From assembly GCA_003278545.1 (NCBI GenBank), contig QCEF01000001.1:124001-188000 (forward strand): a stretch of 64,000 nucleotides of DNA. The letters are read 5' to 3'. How positions within the stretch are numbered: position 1 is the stretch's first letter; every line of letters begins with the position of its first letter. Under the pieces are notes generated by a model. It saw only the letters and a list, made by a program, of their open reading frames with translations, was not told the origin of the DNA and made no database searches. The position numbers and the translations under genes were made by a program. The DNA is from Prochlorococcus sp. AG-355-N16 (lineage in GTDB: Bacteria > Cyanobacteriota > Cyanobacteriia > PCC-6307 > Cyanobiaceae). Shown one piece after another: positions 21,354 to 30,702 of the stretch.

Positions 21354-22666
21354 AAATAAAAAAAATAATTCTAGAAAAATGGATAGATCCAGCACTAATT
21401 ACGCATTATCTAACAAAAAAATTCGGAGATAAAGGATTAGCTTGGCTAGACAGTGATGGCAAAGAAAATGGGGAATGGTCAATTATAGGAATTAAACCTA
21501 AAAAAATAATCCAATCAAGAGATATCAATAACTTAGACAAAACTAATAATCCATTTAACAATTTAAAAAATATTGAAAAAGGATTTTGGATCGGGTGGTT
21601 AAGTTATGAAGCTGGAGTTTATATAGAGCCAAAAAACCCATGGCGAAAATCTAATATGGCAACTTTATGGATTGCATCATATGATCCAATCATTAAATGT
21701 AATCTAATTAAAAAAGAAATAATTATCGAAGGCACAAACTCATCTGAAATGATGAATTATAAAAAAATAATCAATAATATAAAAAATATTGAAGAAGAAA
21801 ATATTTCTGAAAAAAATTTAAATTTTGATTTTTCAAAAATAAATTTGGACGAAATGGCTGAAAAATTTCAGAAAAATATTTTAAAATTGAAAAAATTAAT
21901 TTCCCTAGGGGATATATTTCAAGCAAACCTAACAACTAAATGCGAAATTGAATCTTCCAAGAATTATAATCCTCTAGATATTTATTTGAAAATAAGAAAG
22001 AAATTAAGAGCTCCCTTTGGAGGAATAATAATAAATAATGATAATTATAAAGAGGCTGTATTATCTACCTCGCCAGAAAGATTTATAAAAATAGATAATA
22101 AAAATTTTGTAGAATCAAGACCTATCAAAGGAACTAGATCCAGAGATAAAGATTTAAATCAAGATGCACTTAATGCTATCGATTTAATAACGAACGAAAA
22201 AGATAGAGCCGAAAATATTATGATTGTTGACCTAATAAGAAATGATTTAAGTAAAGTTTGTGAAACAGGAAGTATTATTGTGCCAGAAATATTAAAACTT
22301 GAAAGTTTCTTAAAAGTTCATCATCTAACTTCAGTAATCAGAGGCAAATTAAAAAAAGACAAGAACTGGATTGATTTACTAAAAGCTTGTTGGCCTGGGG
22401 GGTCTATAACTGGAGCACCTAAATTAAGATCATGCCAGAGACTTTTTGAATTAGAAGAATGTGAACGCGGACCATACTGTGGCTCATTTTTGAAGCTTGA
22501 CTGGAATGGAGAGTTTGACAGCAATATACTAATAAGATCATTTTTAATTAAAGACAAAAAAATCAATATATATGCTGGTTGCGGAATAGTTATTGACTCA
22601 AACCCTGAAGAGGAAACTGATGAACTAAAGTGGAAACTTTTACCTTTAATTGATTCACTAAAATGA
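21350..22666 (+). CDS. pabB: Para-aminobenzoate synthase component I
   Basis: The 438-residue chorismate-using enzyme resembles TrpE and PabB. The C-terminal block contains FVESRPIKGTRSR, NIMIVDLIRNDLSKVC and LKACWPGGSITGAPK. The N-terminal half is short and divergent. PabB rather than TrpE is inferred because pabC overlaps it downstream by four bases. With a glutamine amidotransferase partner (not in this window) it would make aminodeoxychorismate for folate. Confidence 0.88.
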   Translation: MKIKKIILEKWIDPALITHYLTKKFGDKGLAWLDSDGKENGEWSIIGIKPKKIIQSRDINNLDKTNNPFNNLKNIEKGFWIGWLSYEAGVYIEPKNPWRKSNMATLWIASYDPIIKCNLIKKEIIIEGTNSSEMMNYKKIINNIKNIEEENISEKNLNFDFSKINLDEMAEKFQKNILKLKKLISLGDIFQANLTTKCEIESSKNYNPLDIYLKIRKKLRAPFGGIIINNDNYKEAVLSTSPERFIKIDNKNFVESRPIKGTRSRDKDLNQDALNAIDLITNEKDRAENIMIVDLIRNDLSKVCETGSIIVPEILKLESFLKVHHLTSVIRGKLKKDKNWIDLLKACWPGGSITGAPKLRSCQRLFELEECERGPYCGSFLKLDWNGEFDSNILIRSFLIKDKKINIYAGCGIVIDSNPEEETDELKWKLLPLIDSLK

Positions 22667-23490
22667 TTGAAACATTAGGCTGGCACAAGGATCAATGGTT
22701 GGATATTGATAGAATATTTTTTGCTGCTAATAATAGAGGATTAAAATTTGCTGATGGTATATTTGAAACCATTTTGATTAAAGAAAACAAACCTATTCTT
22801 TTTGATGAACATCTGAAAAGATTAGAAAAAAGTAGCAAGATTTTAAATATTAATCTCAAAATAAATAAATTAAATTTGAGACAACTTATTCACGATGGAA
22901 TTAAAAAGTTATCGCTTAAAAATGATCAATTTGCTTCAGTAAGAATAAACTATAGTCGAGGAACTAATGAAGGTCGAACACTAACAATTGATAGCACTTC
23001 AGAGACAAAAGATTTGGATAATTTATGGCTTGAGTTCTATAGAATCAAACCAAATTTTAATCCGATAAGCGTTTGCATTAGTCAAACGGAAAAAATAAAT
23101 GAATTCAGTCTTATAAGTAAATGCAAAACATTTTCATATAATCAGGCAATACAAGTTTTGACAGAAGCTCATGAAAAATCATTTGATGATTCTATCCTTT
23201 TGAATACTTCAGGTGAACTTTGTTGTGGAAGTACATTTAATCTCCTAATTAAAAGAAATAATCAATGGATAACTCCTAGAAAAGAGAGCGGCTGTTTAGA
23301 GGGGATTATGATTTCTGAAGCTTTAAAATTGAAAATTGTAAAAGAAGAATTAATTCCTCCAGAATTTGAAAAAGATGACATAATAGTTGCAATTAATAGC
23401 TTATCTTGTAGACAAATTTATCAAGTTAATGATTTAAAGCTTAAACCTAAATTCGATCCAATTTACTTTTGGGATTTATTATATAGTTGA
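22663..23490 (+). CDS. pabC: Aminodeoxychorismate lyase-like class IV aminotransferase
   Basis: The 275-residue PLP enzyme of fold type IV probably releases pyruvate from aminodeoxychorismate to give p-aminobenzoate. GLKFADGIFETI near the N-terminus, the Lys candidate in SLISKCKTFSYNQAI, and CCGSTFNLLIK with the later RESGCLEGIM block match the fold. It overlaps pabB by four bases. At its 3' end it overlaps the convergent cobA by 28 bases. A branched-chain or D-amino-acid aminotransferase is a less likely alternative. Confidence 0.85.
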   Translation: MIETLGWHKDQWLDIDRIFFAANNRGLKFADGIFETILIKENKPILFDEHLKRLEKSSKILNINLKINKLNLRQLIHDGIKKLSLKNDQFASVRINYSRGTNEGRTLTIDSTSETKDLDNLWLEFYRIKPNFNPISVCISQTEKINEFSLISKCKTFSYNQAIQVLTEAHEKSFDDSILLNTSGELCCGSTFNLLIKRNNQWITPRKESGCLEGIMISEALKLKIVKEELIPPEFEKDDIIVAINSLSCRQIYQVNDLKLKPKFDPIYFWDLLYS

Positions 23491-24278
23491 ACCTTATTAA
23501 TATCTGGTAAATAGACATCAGATACTTTAGTGATATTGTTATTAACTTTAAATTCAACAATTTTTCCAATAATGATAATTGATGGAGCTAAAAATTCTTT
23601 ATCTTTGATTTTATCTGGAAGATTATCTAATTTCTCTATAAAACATTTTTGATTTTTTAAAGTAGCTTCTTGAATAACAGCACATTTAGTACTCTTATCT
23701 AAACCACCTAGAATTAATTCTTCTACAATAAATTCAATATTTTTTATACCCATAAAAATTACTAAGCTATCTGATGATTTAGCTAAATCTCTCCAATTCA
23801 CTGTCTTTTTTTCCTTATCTACACGCTCATGTCCAGTGACGAAAGTTACAGAACTCGCAGCATCTCTATGAGTAAGTGGAATACCAAAATATGTGGGAGC
23901 AGCTATACCAGAAGTAATCCCTGGCACTATTTCAACTGGAACTCCATTTTCTTCTAAAAACGATACTTCTTCACCACCTCTAGAAAAGACAAAAGGATCT
24001 CCCCCTTTAAGCCTTACAACATTTTTGCCTTCTTTTGCCAATTTCAAAATAAGAGCATTGGTTTCAGCCTGAGGTACAGAACACTTCCCAGCTCTTTTAC
24101 CTACATGAAAAATTTCTGTATTTTTTCCTGCCTCTTTTGTTATTTCATCCGGGATTAAAGCATCATGAACTAATGCATCACAAGTTTTTATTAGGCGTAC
24201 AGCTTTAAGAGTTAAAAGCTCAGGGTCACCTGGACCTGCTCCAACTAAATAAACAATGCCGGGCACAATAATCTCCAT
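23463..24278 (-). CDS. cobA: Uroporphyrinogen-III C-methyltransferase
   Basis: The 271-residue SAM-dependent enzyme adds two methyl groups to uroporphyrinogen III, giving precorrin-2 for siroheme and cobalamin. Signature blocks are YLVGAGPGDPELLTLKAV at the N-terminus, LKGGDPFVFSRGGEE, and GITSGIAAPTYFGIPLTHR. It lacks the CysG oxidase and chelatase domain, so it is the stand-alone form. I use the ATG at 24278; a TTG two codons upstream is possible. Confidence 0.95.
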   Translation of the reverse strand: MEIIVPGIVYLVGAGPGDPELLTLKAVRLIKTCDALVHDALIPDEITKEAGKNTEIFHVGKRAGKCSVPQAETNALILKLAKEGKNVVRLKGGDPFVFSRGGEEVSFLEENGVPVEIVPGITSGIAAPTYFGIPLTHRDAASSVTFVTGHERVDKEKKTVNWRDLAKSSDSLVIFMGIKNIEFIVEELILGGLDKSTKCAVIQEATLKNQKCFIEKLDNLPDKIKDKEFLAPSIIIIGKIVEFKVNNNITKVSDVYLPDINKVQLYNKSQK

Positions 24279-24308
24279 TAACAAGTATGGTAGTAGAAGT
24301 TAATCGAA

Positions 24309-25592
24309 ATGAAGGTAAATATTGTGAAAGAAAGTTTATTAAAGCCAAATAAAAAATTTACTATTCTTAGTGCGTTTATTACTCTTTTAAATGATCGTTT
24401 AAGTGAAAGTATACTTTTACCCATACTACCTTCTTTTGTTTTACTTTTTGACTCTAAAGCAAGTACATATGGTTTATTATCATGCACTTACCAATTAGCT
24501 CAATTTACAGCTTCTCCTTTTATAGGACTTATGAGTGATAGATATGGAAGAAGACCTGTTACTCTTTTTTGTATTACTGGTTCAGTAATAGGAATATCAA
24601 TATTATCTTTTACGGTTCTTTTTAATTGGTCTAATTCAATAGCTTTTATCCCGTTATTTTTATTATTTTTAGCTAGACTGGTTGATGGATTAAGTGGGGG
24701 AACTGCAGCTACTGCAACAACAATTCTTGCAGATATTTCAAGTCCTGAAAAAAGAGCAAAAACATTTGGTCTTATTGGTGTAGCTTTTGGTTTGAGTTTT
24801 TTCTTAGGTAATATTTTTGTTGTAATTTTTGCAAAAAATACAAATAATAATTTTATTATTCCAGTTCTAATAGCCTCAATCATTCCAATAATAAATTTCA
24901 TCCTTGTATTTTTTTACTTACCCGAAACCAAGCCTAATAGTGACTCAAATAAATCAACAACTATTTTAAAAAACCCTTTAAAAGAACTTTTTACAGTTTT
25001 CAAAGAAGAAAAAATTAAAAAATTATCATTAGCTTTCTTTATTTACTTTATTGCTTTTACTGGACTCACCAATATCCTTATATTTTTCCTTCAAGAATCA
25101 TTAAACTGGACGACAAAAGCATCAAGTGGAACTCTTGTTGTAGTAGGAATAATTGCAATTATCGTTCAAGGAGGACTAATAGGGCCTCTGGTAAAGCAAT
25201 TTGGGGAAATGCGATTAACACTTATCGGAACAGGCTTCATTCTTGTGGCATGTGCTCTTTTAATAACTGCTCCAAAAGAAAATGCAACAATTAATATTTA
25301 TTCAGCTGTATCATTTTTAGCCGTTGGGGCAGGGTTAATTACGCCTACCTTAAGAGCACTAATATCAAAGAAATTAGACGTTGATAAACAAGGATCAATT
25401 TTAAGTAACCTTCAGGGTCTACAGAGTCTTGGAGGTGTTTTAGGAATTGCAATGGCAGGAAGGGTTTATGATAGTTTTGGTCCTAAATCACCTTTTATAG
25501 CTGGTTCCTTTATCTTATTTTTCATGATATACCTTATTGCAGAGGGTAAAAATAATAATTCTTTTAAAAATCAAAAATCAAAAGTTTTTTAA
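24309..25592 (+). CDS. Major facilitator superfamily transporter
   Basis: The 427-residue multi-spanning protein has the MFS motif LMSDRYGRRPVTL between helices 2 and 3. The TM4-5 region, RLVDGLSGGTAATATTIL, resembles tetracycline-resistance (TetA)-type drug antiporters. The C-terminal half repeats the six-helix pattern. The substrate is unknown. Its stop shares a base with the start codon of ppk (TAATG), suggesting translational coupling. Confidence 0.9.
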   Translation: MKVNIVKESLLKPNKKFTILSAFITLLNDRLSESILLPILPSFVLLFDSKASTYGLLSCTYQLAQFTASPFIGLMSDRYGRRPVTLFCITGSVIGISILSFTVLFNWSNSIAFIPLFLLFLARLVDGLSGGTAATATTILADISSPEKRAKTFGLIGVAFGLSFFLGNIFVVIFAKNTNNNFIIPVLIASIIPIINFILVFFYLPETKPNSDSNKSTTILKNPLKELFTVFKEEKIKKLSLAFFIYFIAFTGLTNILIFFLQESLNWTTKASSGTLVVVGIIAIIVQGGLIGPLVKQFGEMRLTLIGTGFILVACALLITAPKENATINIYSAVSFLAVGAGLITPTLRALISKKLDVDKQGSILSNLQGLQSLGGVLGIAMAGRVYDSFGPKSPFIAGSFILFFMIYLIAEGKNNNSFKNQKSKVF

Positions 25593-27670
25593 TGAAAAGC
25601 CAGGCTGATGTTTTTATTAATAGAGAATTAAGTTGGATTGAATTCAATAAAAGAGTACTCCTAACTGGTATGGAAAAGGAGTACAAAATCCTAGATAAAG
25701 TGAAATTTTGTGCAATTTTTAGCAATAATCTTGATGAATTTTTTATGGTAAGGGTAGCTTCACTAAAAGCGCAAGTTGAAGCAGAAATTACTAAAAAAAG
25801 TATTGACGGACTTACCCCTAAAGAGCAATTAACAAAAATCAACAAGGAAGTAAAAAAATTAACTACTCTTCAAGAGAGCTATGTAAATAATGAATTAAAT
25901 ACCGAATTAATAGAGCAAGGTGTGATTTTAAAAAAATATAAGGATCTAAGTGAAAATCAAAAAAATTGGTGTAATAACTTCTTTACTTCATCTATTTTCC
26001 CATTGTTAACTCCATTAGTTGTCGATCCAGCCCATCCATTCCCTTTTATAAGTAATTTAAGTCTAAATTTGGCAGCTTTAATAAAAGATGAGGAACATTC
26101 TAAAAATCAGTTTGTCAGAGTCAAAATACCAACAAAAAATATAAATCGATTTATACAAATTCCCAATGAAATTATTCAACATGGTGATGAAAGTTCTCAT
26201 GTCTTCATAAGTGTTGAAGATTTAATTGGGAATAATATAAATACTTTATTTAATGGAATGGAATGTATAGATTACTCCTTTTTTAGAGTGACAAGAGATG
26301 CAGATTTAGAATTAAAAGAACTTGAAGCTGATGATCTTCTATTAGCAGTGGAACAAAGTTTGCAAAAAAGAAGATTAGGTGGAGACGTAGTTAGATTAGA
26401 AGTTGAATCGGATATGCCAGAAAATATTCTAAAGTTACTTATTGGAAGTATCTCAATACAAGAAGAATATATATACTTTTGCAAAAGTTTATTGGGCTTA
26501 GACGATTTAAATCAGCTGACAAAAATTAATAGAGATGATTTAAAAGATAATCTACTAATTGGGAAAACTCACCCACAATTAAAAAATTTAGATTTATCTA
26601 CAAACAAAAATGTAAATTCTATTTTTAAGATACTTAAGAAAAAAAATATTCTGCTTCATCATCCCTACGACTTATTTAGAACTTCAGTTGAAGAATTTAT
26701 AAACAGAGCAGCTGATGATCCGCTTGTAATGGCAATAAAAATTACTTTATATCGAGTTTCCAAGGATTCTCCTATCATTGCAGCTTTAATGCGAGCTGCA
26801 GAAAATGGGAAAGAAGTAATGACTCTTATTGAACTAAAAGCAAGATTTGATGAAGACAATAATATTCAATGGGCAAAACAACTAGAACAAGCTGGAATTC
26901 ATGTTGTCTATGGAATTATAGGATTTAAAACACATACAAAAATAGCTTTAATAGTTAGAAAAGAAAAAGGACGATTAAGAAATTATTTTCATATTGGAAC
27001 TGGAAATTATAACTCTAATACTTCAAAGTTTTATACAGATTTAGGATTACTCTCAACAGATCCTGAAATAGCATCCGATTTACTTGAGTTATTTAATTAC
27101 TTATCTGGATTTTCTAAACAAAAAAGTTATCAAAAATTATTAGTTTCTCCCTCATCGATGAGAAAGAAATTTATATTTCTCATAAAAAGAGAAATTAAGA
27201 ATGCAGAAGAAGGTAAACAGGCTGAAATAATTGCAAAAATGAATTCCTTAGTAGACCCAGAAATAATTAACCTTCTTTATTTAGCTTCAGACTCAGGTGT
27301 AAAAATTAGTCTTATCATACGAGGAATTTGTTGCTTATATCCCCAAAGAAAAAATTTAAGTGAAAATATTAAAGTTAAGAGCATTATTGGCCATTTTCTT
27401 GAACATTCAAGAATTTTTTGGTTTTGTAATAACGGTGATAATGAGGTTTTTATTGGGAGTGCAGATTGGATGAGGAGAAATCTTGATAGAAGAATAGAAG
27501 CTGTTACTCCCATTGAGGATTACGAATTGAAATCTAAAATATACTCGCTCTTGCAAACCTACATTAAAGATGACTACTTTTCTTGGATAATGAAGGAAGA
27601 TGGTTCTTATATGAAATATAAATTAGATTCATCGGATAATCGTTCTCAAATTGACCTAATAGCAAAATAA
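25592..27670 (+). CDS. ppk: Polyphosphate kinase 1
   Basis: PPK1 (692 aa) reversibly builds inorganic polyphosphate from ATP. It begins with the N-domain (FINRELSWIEFNKRVL), continues through KFCAIFSNNLDEFFMVRVASL, and has catalytic histidine regions FKTHTKIALIVR and YFHIGTGNYNSNTSKFYTDL. The length is normal. Phosphate storage fits a phosphate-limited oceanic lifestyle, but no phosphate-regulation box was identified upstream. Confidence 0.96.
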   Translation: MKSQADVFINRELSWIEFNKRVLLTGMEKEYKILDKVKFCAIFSNNLDEFFMVRVASLKAQVEAEITKKSIDGLTPKEQLTKINKEVKKLTTLQESYVNNELNTELIEQGVILKKYKDLSENQKNWCNNFFTSSIFPLLTPLVVDPAHPFPFISNLSLNLAALIKDEEHSKNQFVRVKIPTKNINRFIQIPNEIIQHGDESSHVFISVEDLIGNNINTLFNGMECIDYSFFRVTRDADLELKELEADDLLLAVEQSLQKRRLGGDVVRLEVESDMPENILKLLIGSISIQEEYIYFCKSLLGLDDLNQLTKINRDDLKDNLLIGKTHPQLKNLDLSTNKNVNSIFKILKKKNILLHHPYDLFRTSVEEFINRAADDPLVMAIKITLYRVSKDSPIIAALMRAAENGKEVMTLIELKARFDEDNNIQWAKQLEQAGIHVVYGIIGFKTHTKIALIVRKEKGRLRNYFHIGTGNYNSNTSKFYTDLGLLSTDPEIASDLLELFNYLSGFSKQKSYQKLLVSPSSMRKKFIFLIKREIKNAEEGKQAEIIAKMNSLVDPEIINLLYLASDSGVKISLIIRGICCLYPQRKNLSENIKVKSIIGHFLEHSRIFWFCNNGDNEVFIGSADWMRRNLDRRIEAVTPIEDYELKSKIYSLLQTYIKDDYFSWIMKEDGSYMKYKLDSSDNRSQIDLIAK

Positions 27671-27733
27671 AATTAATATTGATTTTTACAACATTTAAAA
27701 AAATACTTAATATTTTTAATTTTTTTTAATTTT

Positions 27734-27741
27734 TATAAAAT
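27734..27741 (+). promoter_or_regulatory. Weak candidate -10 (TATAAAAT) ahead of the sigma factor gene
   Basis: In the 208-base gap between ppk and the sigma factor gene, TATAAAAT would place a transcription start near 27748 and leave a leader of about 130 bases. The gap is AT-rich, so this is only a candidate. Confidence 0.3.
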
Positions 27742-27878
27742 CATCTCATATCAATGGATTTGAAGAAATAAGCATTAAATGAAAATTTTTTGTCTTTAAA
27801 ATTTCAACGTAAAAGTAGTTTTTATTTCAATTTCAGTGCTAGCTTTTTAAAAAATCCATTATTTAGGAGGCCAGGGTG

Positions 27879-28898
27879 ATGGGGATCCCTCTGGAATCTG
27901 CGAAAAGCTCTTCAAATAATAATTTTGATGAGCCAAGATTACCAAACACTGCGGGCAAGACTCGCAAATCAAAATCCAGTCTTAAGGCAAAACAAAGCCA
28001 AAAAAAATCTGGCAGACTCGCTTCAGATTCTATTGGCTATTACTTAAGTAGCATTGGAAGAGTACCTCTTTTGACTCCAGCAGAGGAAATAGAGTTAGCT
28101 CATCATGTTCAGAACATGAAAAAGCTGCTGCAAATTCCTGACACTGATAGAACTCAACGAAATCTTTATCAAATTAAAATTGGCAAAAGAGCCAGAGATA
28201 GAATGATGGCAGCTAATCTAAGACTAGTTGTTTCCGTTGCAAAAAAATACCAGAACCAAGGGCTTGAATTATTGGACCTTGTCCAGGAAGGTGCGATTGG
28301 CCTTGAAAGAGCAGTAGATAAATTTGATCCTGCTATGGGATATAAATTCTCAACTTATGCTTATTGGTGGATTAGGCAAGGAATGACAAGGGCTATTGAT
28401 AATAGTGCAAGAACAATCCGTTTACCTATTCACATAAGTGAAAAACTATCCAAAATGAGAAGAGTTTCTAGAGAATTGTCACATAAATTTGGTAGACAGC
28501 CTACCAGATTGGAAATGGCAACTGAAATGGGAATCGATCAAAAAGATTTAGAAGATTTAATCTCGCAAAGTGCTCCTTGCGCTTCCCTAGATGCTCACGC
28601 AAGAGGCGAAGAAGATAGGAGTACTCTTGGTGAACTCATACCTGATCCAAACTGTGAAGAGCCCATGGAAGGTATGGATAGAACTATTCAAAAAGAGCAT
28701 TTAGGAACTTGGCTTTCTCAATTAAATGAAAGAGAACAGAAAATAATGAAGCTTAGATTTGGCTTAGATGGTGAAGAACCATTAACACTGGCAGAAATAG
28801 GAAGACAAATTAACGTTTCACGAGAAAGAGTAAGGCAACTAGAAGCTAAAGCAATATTAAAACTTAGAGTAATGACAACTCATCAAAAAGCAGCTTAA
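27879..28898 (+). CDS. Group 2 RNA polymerase sigma factor (sigma-70 family)
   Basis: The 339-residue protein has the sigma-70 regions: 1.2 (DSIGYYLSSIGRVPLLTPAEE), 2 (GLELLDLVQEGAIGLERAV, KFSTYAYWWIRQ), 3 and 4.2 (LTLAEIGRQINVSRERVRQL). It lacks the long N-terminal region 1.1 of a housekeeping factor, which points to a group 2 alternative factor. A good Shine-Dalgarno AGGAGG at 27865-27870 lies 8 bases before the ATG at 27879; a GTG at 27876 lies only 5 bases from it, so I chose the ATG. Confidence 0.95.
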   Translation: MGIPLESAKSSSNNNFDEPRLPNTAGKTRKSKSSLKAKQSQKKSGRLASDSIGYYLSSIGRVPLLTPAEEIELAHHVQNMKKLLQIPDTDRTQRNLYQIKIGKRARDRMMAANLRLVVSVAKKYQNQGLELLDLVQEGAIGLERAVDKFDPAMGYKFSTYAYWWIRQGMTRAIDNSARTIRLPIHISEKLSKMRRVSRELSHKFGRQPTRLEMATEMGIDQKDLEDLISQSAPCASLDAHARGEEDRSTLGELIPDPNCEEPMEGMDRTIQKEHLGTWLSQLNEREQKIMKLRFGLDGEEPLTLAEIGRQINVSRERVRQLEAKAILKLRVMTTHQKAA

Positions 28899-28903
28899 GC
28901 AAA

Positions 28904-29545
28904 TTGCTAAAATTTACTGTAATTTTATTATATTTATTTTCAATTTTTTTAATAGCAATAGTTTTTAAAAAATATAATGAAGATAGCAGAGAAATAGTAA
29001 GAAAAATAATACATATTGGAATAGGGCCTTTAATACCAATTGCTCAATTTTTAAAAATTAATCAAAACTCTGCTCTAATTTTTACAGGAATTGTTTCAAT
29101 AATGGTTTTCATCAACTACACCTATAAATTGTTTCCAACAATTGAAGATGTTGAGAGAAAGAGTTATGGAACATTATTTTATTGTCTTAGTTTATTTATT
29201 TTAATTTATCTTTTCTGGGATAAAGATCCATATGCATTAATTAGTGGATTTTTCATAATGACCTTTGGTGATGGATTAGCTGGGTTAATAGGCAAAAGCT
29301 TTAATTCAAAGAGTTGGATTTTTTTTAAACAAAAAAAATCTTTATTTGGTACTATGACAATGTTTTTGACAAGTTTGATAGTAGTTTGCTCAATAGGATA
29401 TGCCCATCAAAATAGTTTAAATTTAAATTATCTTGCAATAGCTTTTTTTGCGACTTTGCTCGAACAATTTAGTGTTTTAGGAATAGACAATTTCATTGTT
29501 CCAATTTCTTCAGCATTATTTTTTAATTTTTTTATAACTAGCTAA
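28904..29545 (+). CDS. Phytol/dolichol kinase-like membrane protein
   Basis: The 213-residue protein has about six hydrophobic segments. The motifs IVRKIIHIGIGPL and MTFGDGLAGLIGKSF belong to the CTP-dependent phosphatidate cytidylyltransferase/dolichol-phytol kinase family. In cyanobacteria such proteins phosphorylate phytol for tocopherol and chlorophyll salvage, and I infer the same here. It starts at TTG, since no nearby in-frame ATG exists. The last 8 bases overlap the convergent DAHP synthase gene. Confidence 0.8.
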   Translation: MLKFTVILLYLFSIFLIAIVFKKYNEDSREIVRKIIHIGIGPLIPIAQFLKINQNSALIFTGIVSIMVFINYTYKLFPTIEDVERKSYGTLFYCLSLFILIYLFWDKDPYALISGFFIMTFGDGLAGLIGKSFNSKSWIFFKQKKSLFGTMTMFLTSLIVVCSIGYAHQNSLNLNYLAIAFFATLLEQFSVLGIDNFIVPISSALFFNFFITS

Positions 29546-30605
29546 ATGAATTGTATAAAATAGCAAGTAATTCTTTTGTTGTTTCTATATCTATACATGC
29601 ATCTGTAATGCTTCTACCAAACTGGAGATCTTCGTTTTTTACAAGTTTTTGATTTCCTTCCTTCAAATGACTTTCAAGCATAACTCCTAAAATATTTTTT
29701 TCACCATTTCTTATTTGAAAAGCTATGTTTTTCAGTACTTCCGACTGTTTTCGGAAGTCTTTATTGGAATTTCCATGACTACAATCAATCATCACTTTAT
29801 GGGGAAGATTATATTGCTTCAATTCAGAGGAAATTCTTTTAACGTGTTCACTTTCAAAATTTGGCCCTTTTGAACCCCCTCTTAAAACTATATGTCCATC
29901 TGGATTACCTGTTGTATTGACAATAGAAGCCATTCCATTTTCATTTACACCTAAGAAATGATGAGATTTTGAAGCAGACTGCATTGCATTTATTGCAGTA
30001 GTAAAAGAACCATCTGTACCATTTTTAAAACCTATAGGCATTGATAATCCTGATGCCATTTCTCGATGAGTCTGACTTTCAGTAGTCCGCGCACCTATGG
30101 CTGTCCAACTTATTAAATCGGCTATATATTGAGGAACAATTGGATCTAGCAATTCTGTAGCAGAAGGTATTCCACGAGTTGCTAAATATGAAAGCAAACT
30201 TCTTGCCCTTCTTAAACCAGTATTAATATCATAAGAATTATCTAGATGTGGATCATTTATCAATCCCTTCCAACCAATAGTTGTTCTTGGTTTCTCAAAA
30301 TATACTCTCATGATTATTTCTAATTTATCTTTATAAATTGCTCGAAAGTTTTGAATAAATTTTGAATATTCTTTTGCCGCCTCTAGATCATGAATTGAAC
30401 ATGGACCCACAATGACTAAAAGCTTTTGATCATTATGATGCAAAATATTTTGTATCGATCTTCTTGTTTTAGATACGGTATTAGCAGAGGCGTGATCTAA
30501 AGGTATATCATTATGTAATCTACTTGGAGGTATTAATGGACGTGTCTCAACAACATGTAGATCTGATGTCTTTTCTAAAGCAGAATTATTTGATGATGTC
30601 GTCAT
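29538..30605 (-). CDS. 3-deoxy-7-phosphoheptulonate synthase, class I
   Basis: DAHP synthase (355 aa) joins phosphoenolpyruvate and erythrose 4-phosphate, the first step of the shikimate pathway. It is of the AroG/AroF/AroH type: LLVIVGPCSIHD, then GARTTESQTHREMASG, GFKNGTDGS, and VMIDCSHGNSNKD. The particular feedback-inhibiting amino acid cannot be read from the sequence. AroE and chorismate-using enzymes are elsewhere in the window. Confidence 0.95.
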   Translation of the reverse strand: MTTSSNNSALEKTSDLHVVETRPLIPPSRLHNDIPLDHASANTVSKTRRSIQNILHHNDQKLLVIVGPCSIHDLEAAKEYSKFIQNFRAIYKDKLEIIMRVYFEKPRTTIGWKGLINDPHLDNSYDINTGLRRARSLLSYLATRGIPSATELLDPIVPQYIADLISWTAIGARTTESQTHREMASGLSMPIGFKNGTDGSFTTAINAMQSASKSHHFLGVNENGMASIVNTTGNPDGHIVLRGGSKGPNFESEHVKRISSELKQYNLPHKVMIDCSHGNSNKDFRKQSEVLKNIAFQIRNGEKNILGVMLESHLKEGNQKLVKNEDLQFGRSITDACIDIETTKELLAILYNSFS

Positions 30606-30702
30606 TGATTAATTAAGAAGTTTGAATATTTAAAAAAGCATTTATGAATACTCTCCTTTTCAATATTAAAAATAACAATAGATTAGGCATTAAACCTTAC
30701 TA

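Noticed and set aside
27780-27806. Imperfect inverted repeat TGAAAATTTT/AAAATTTCA before the sigma factor
   Set aside because: A/T-only in the core and imperfect; likely chance.
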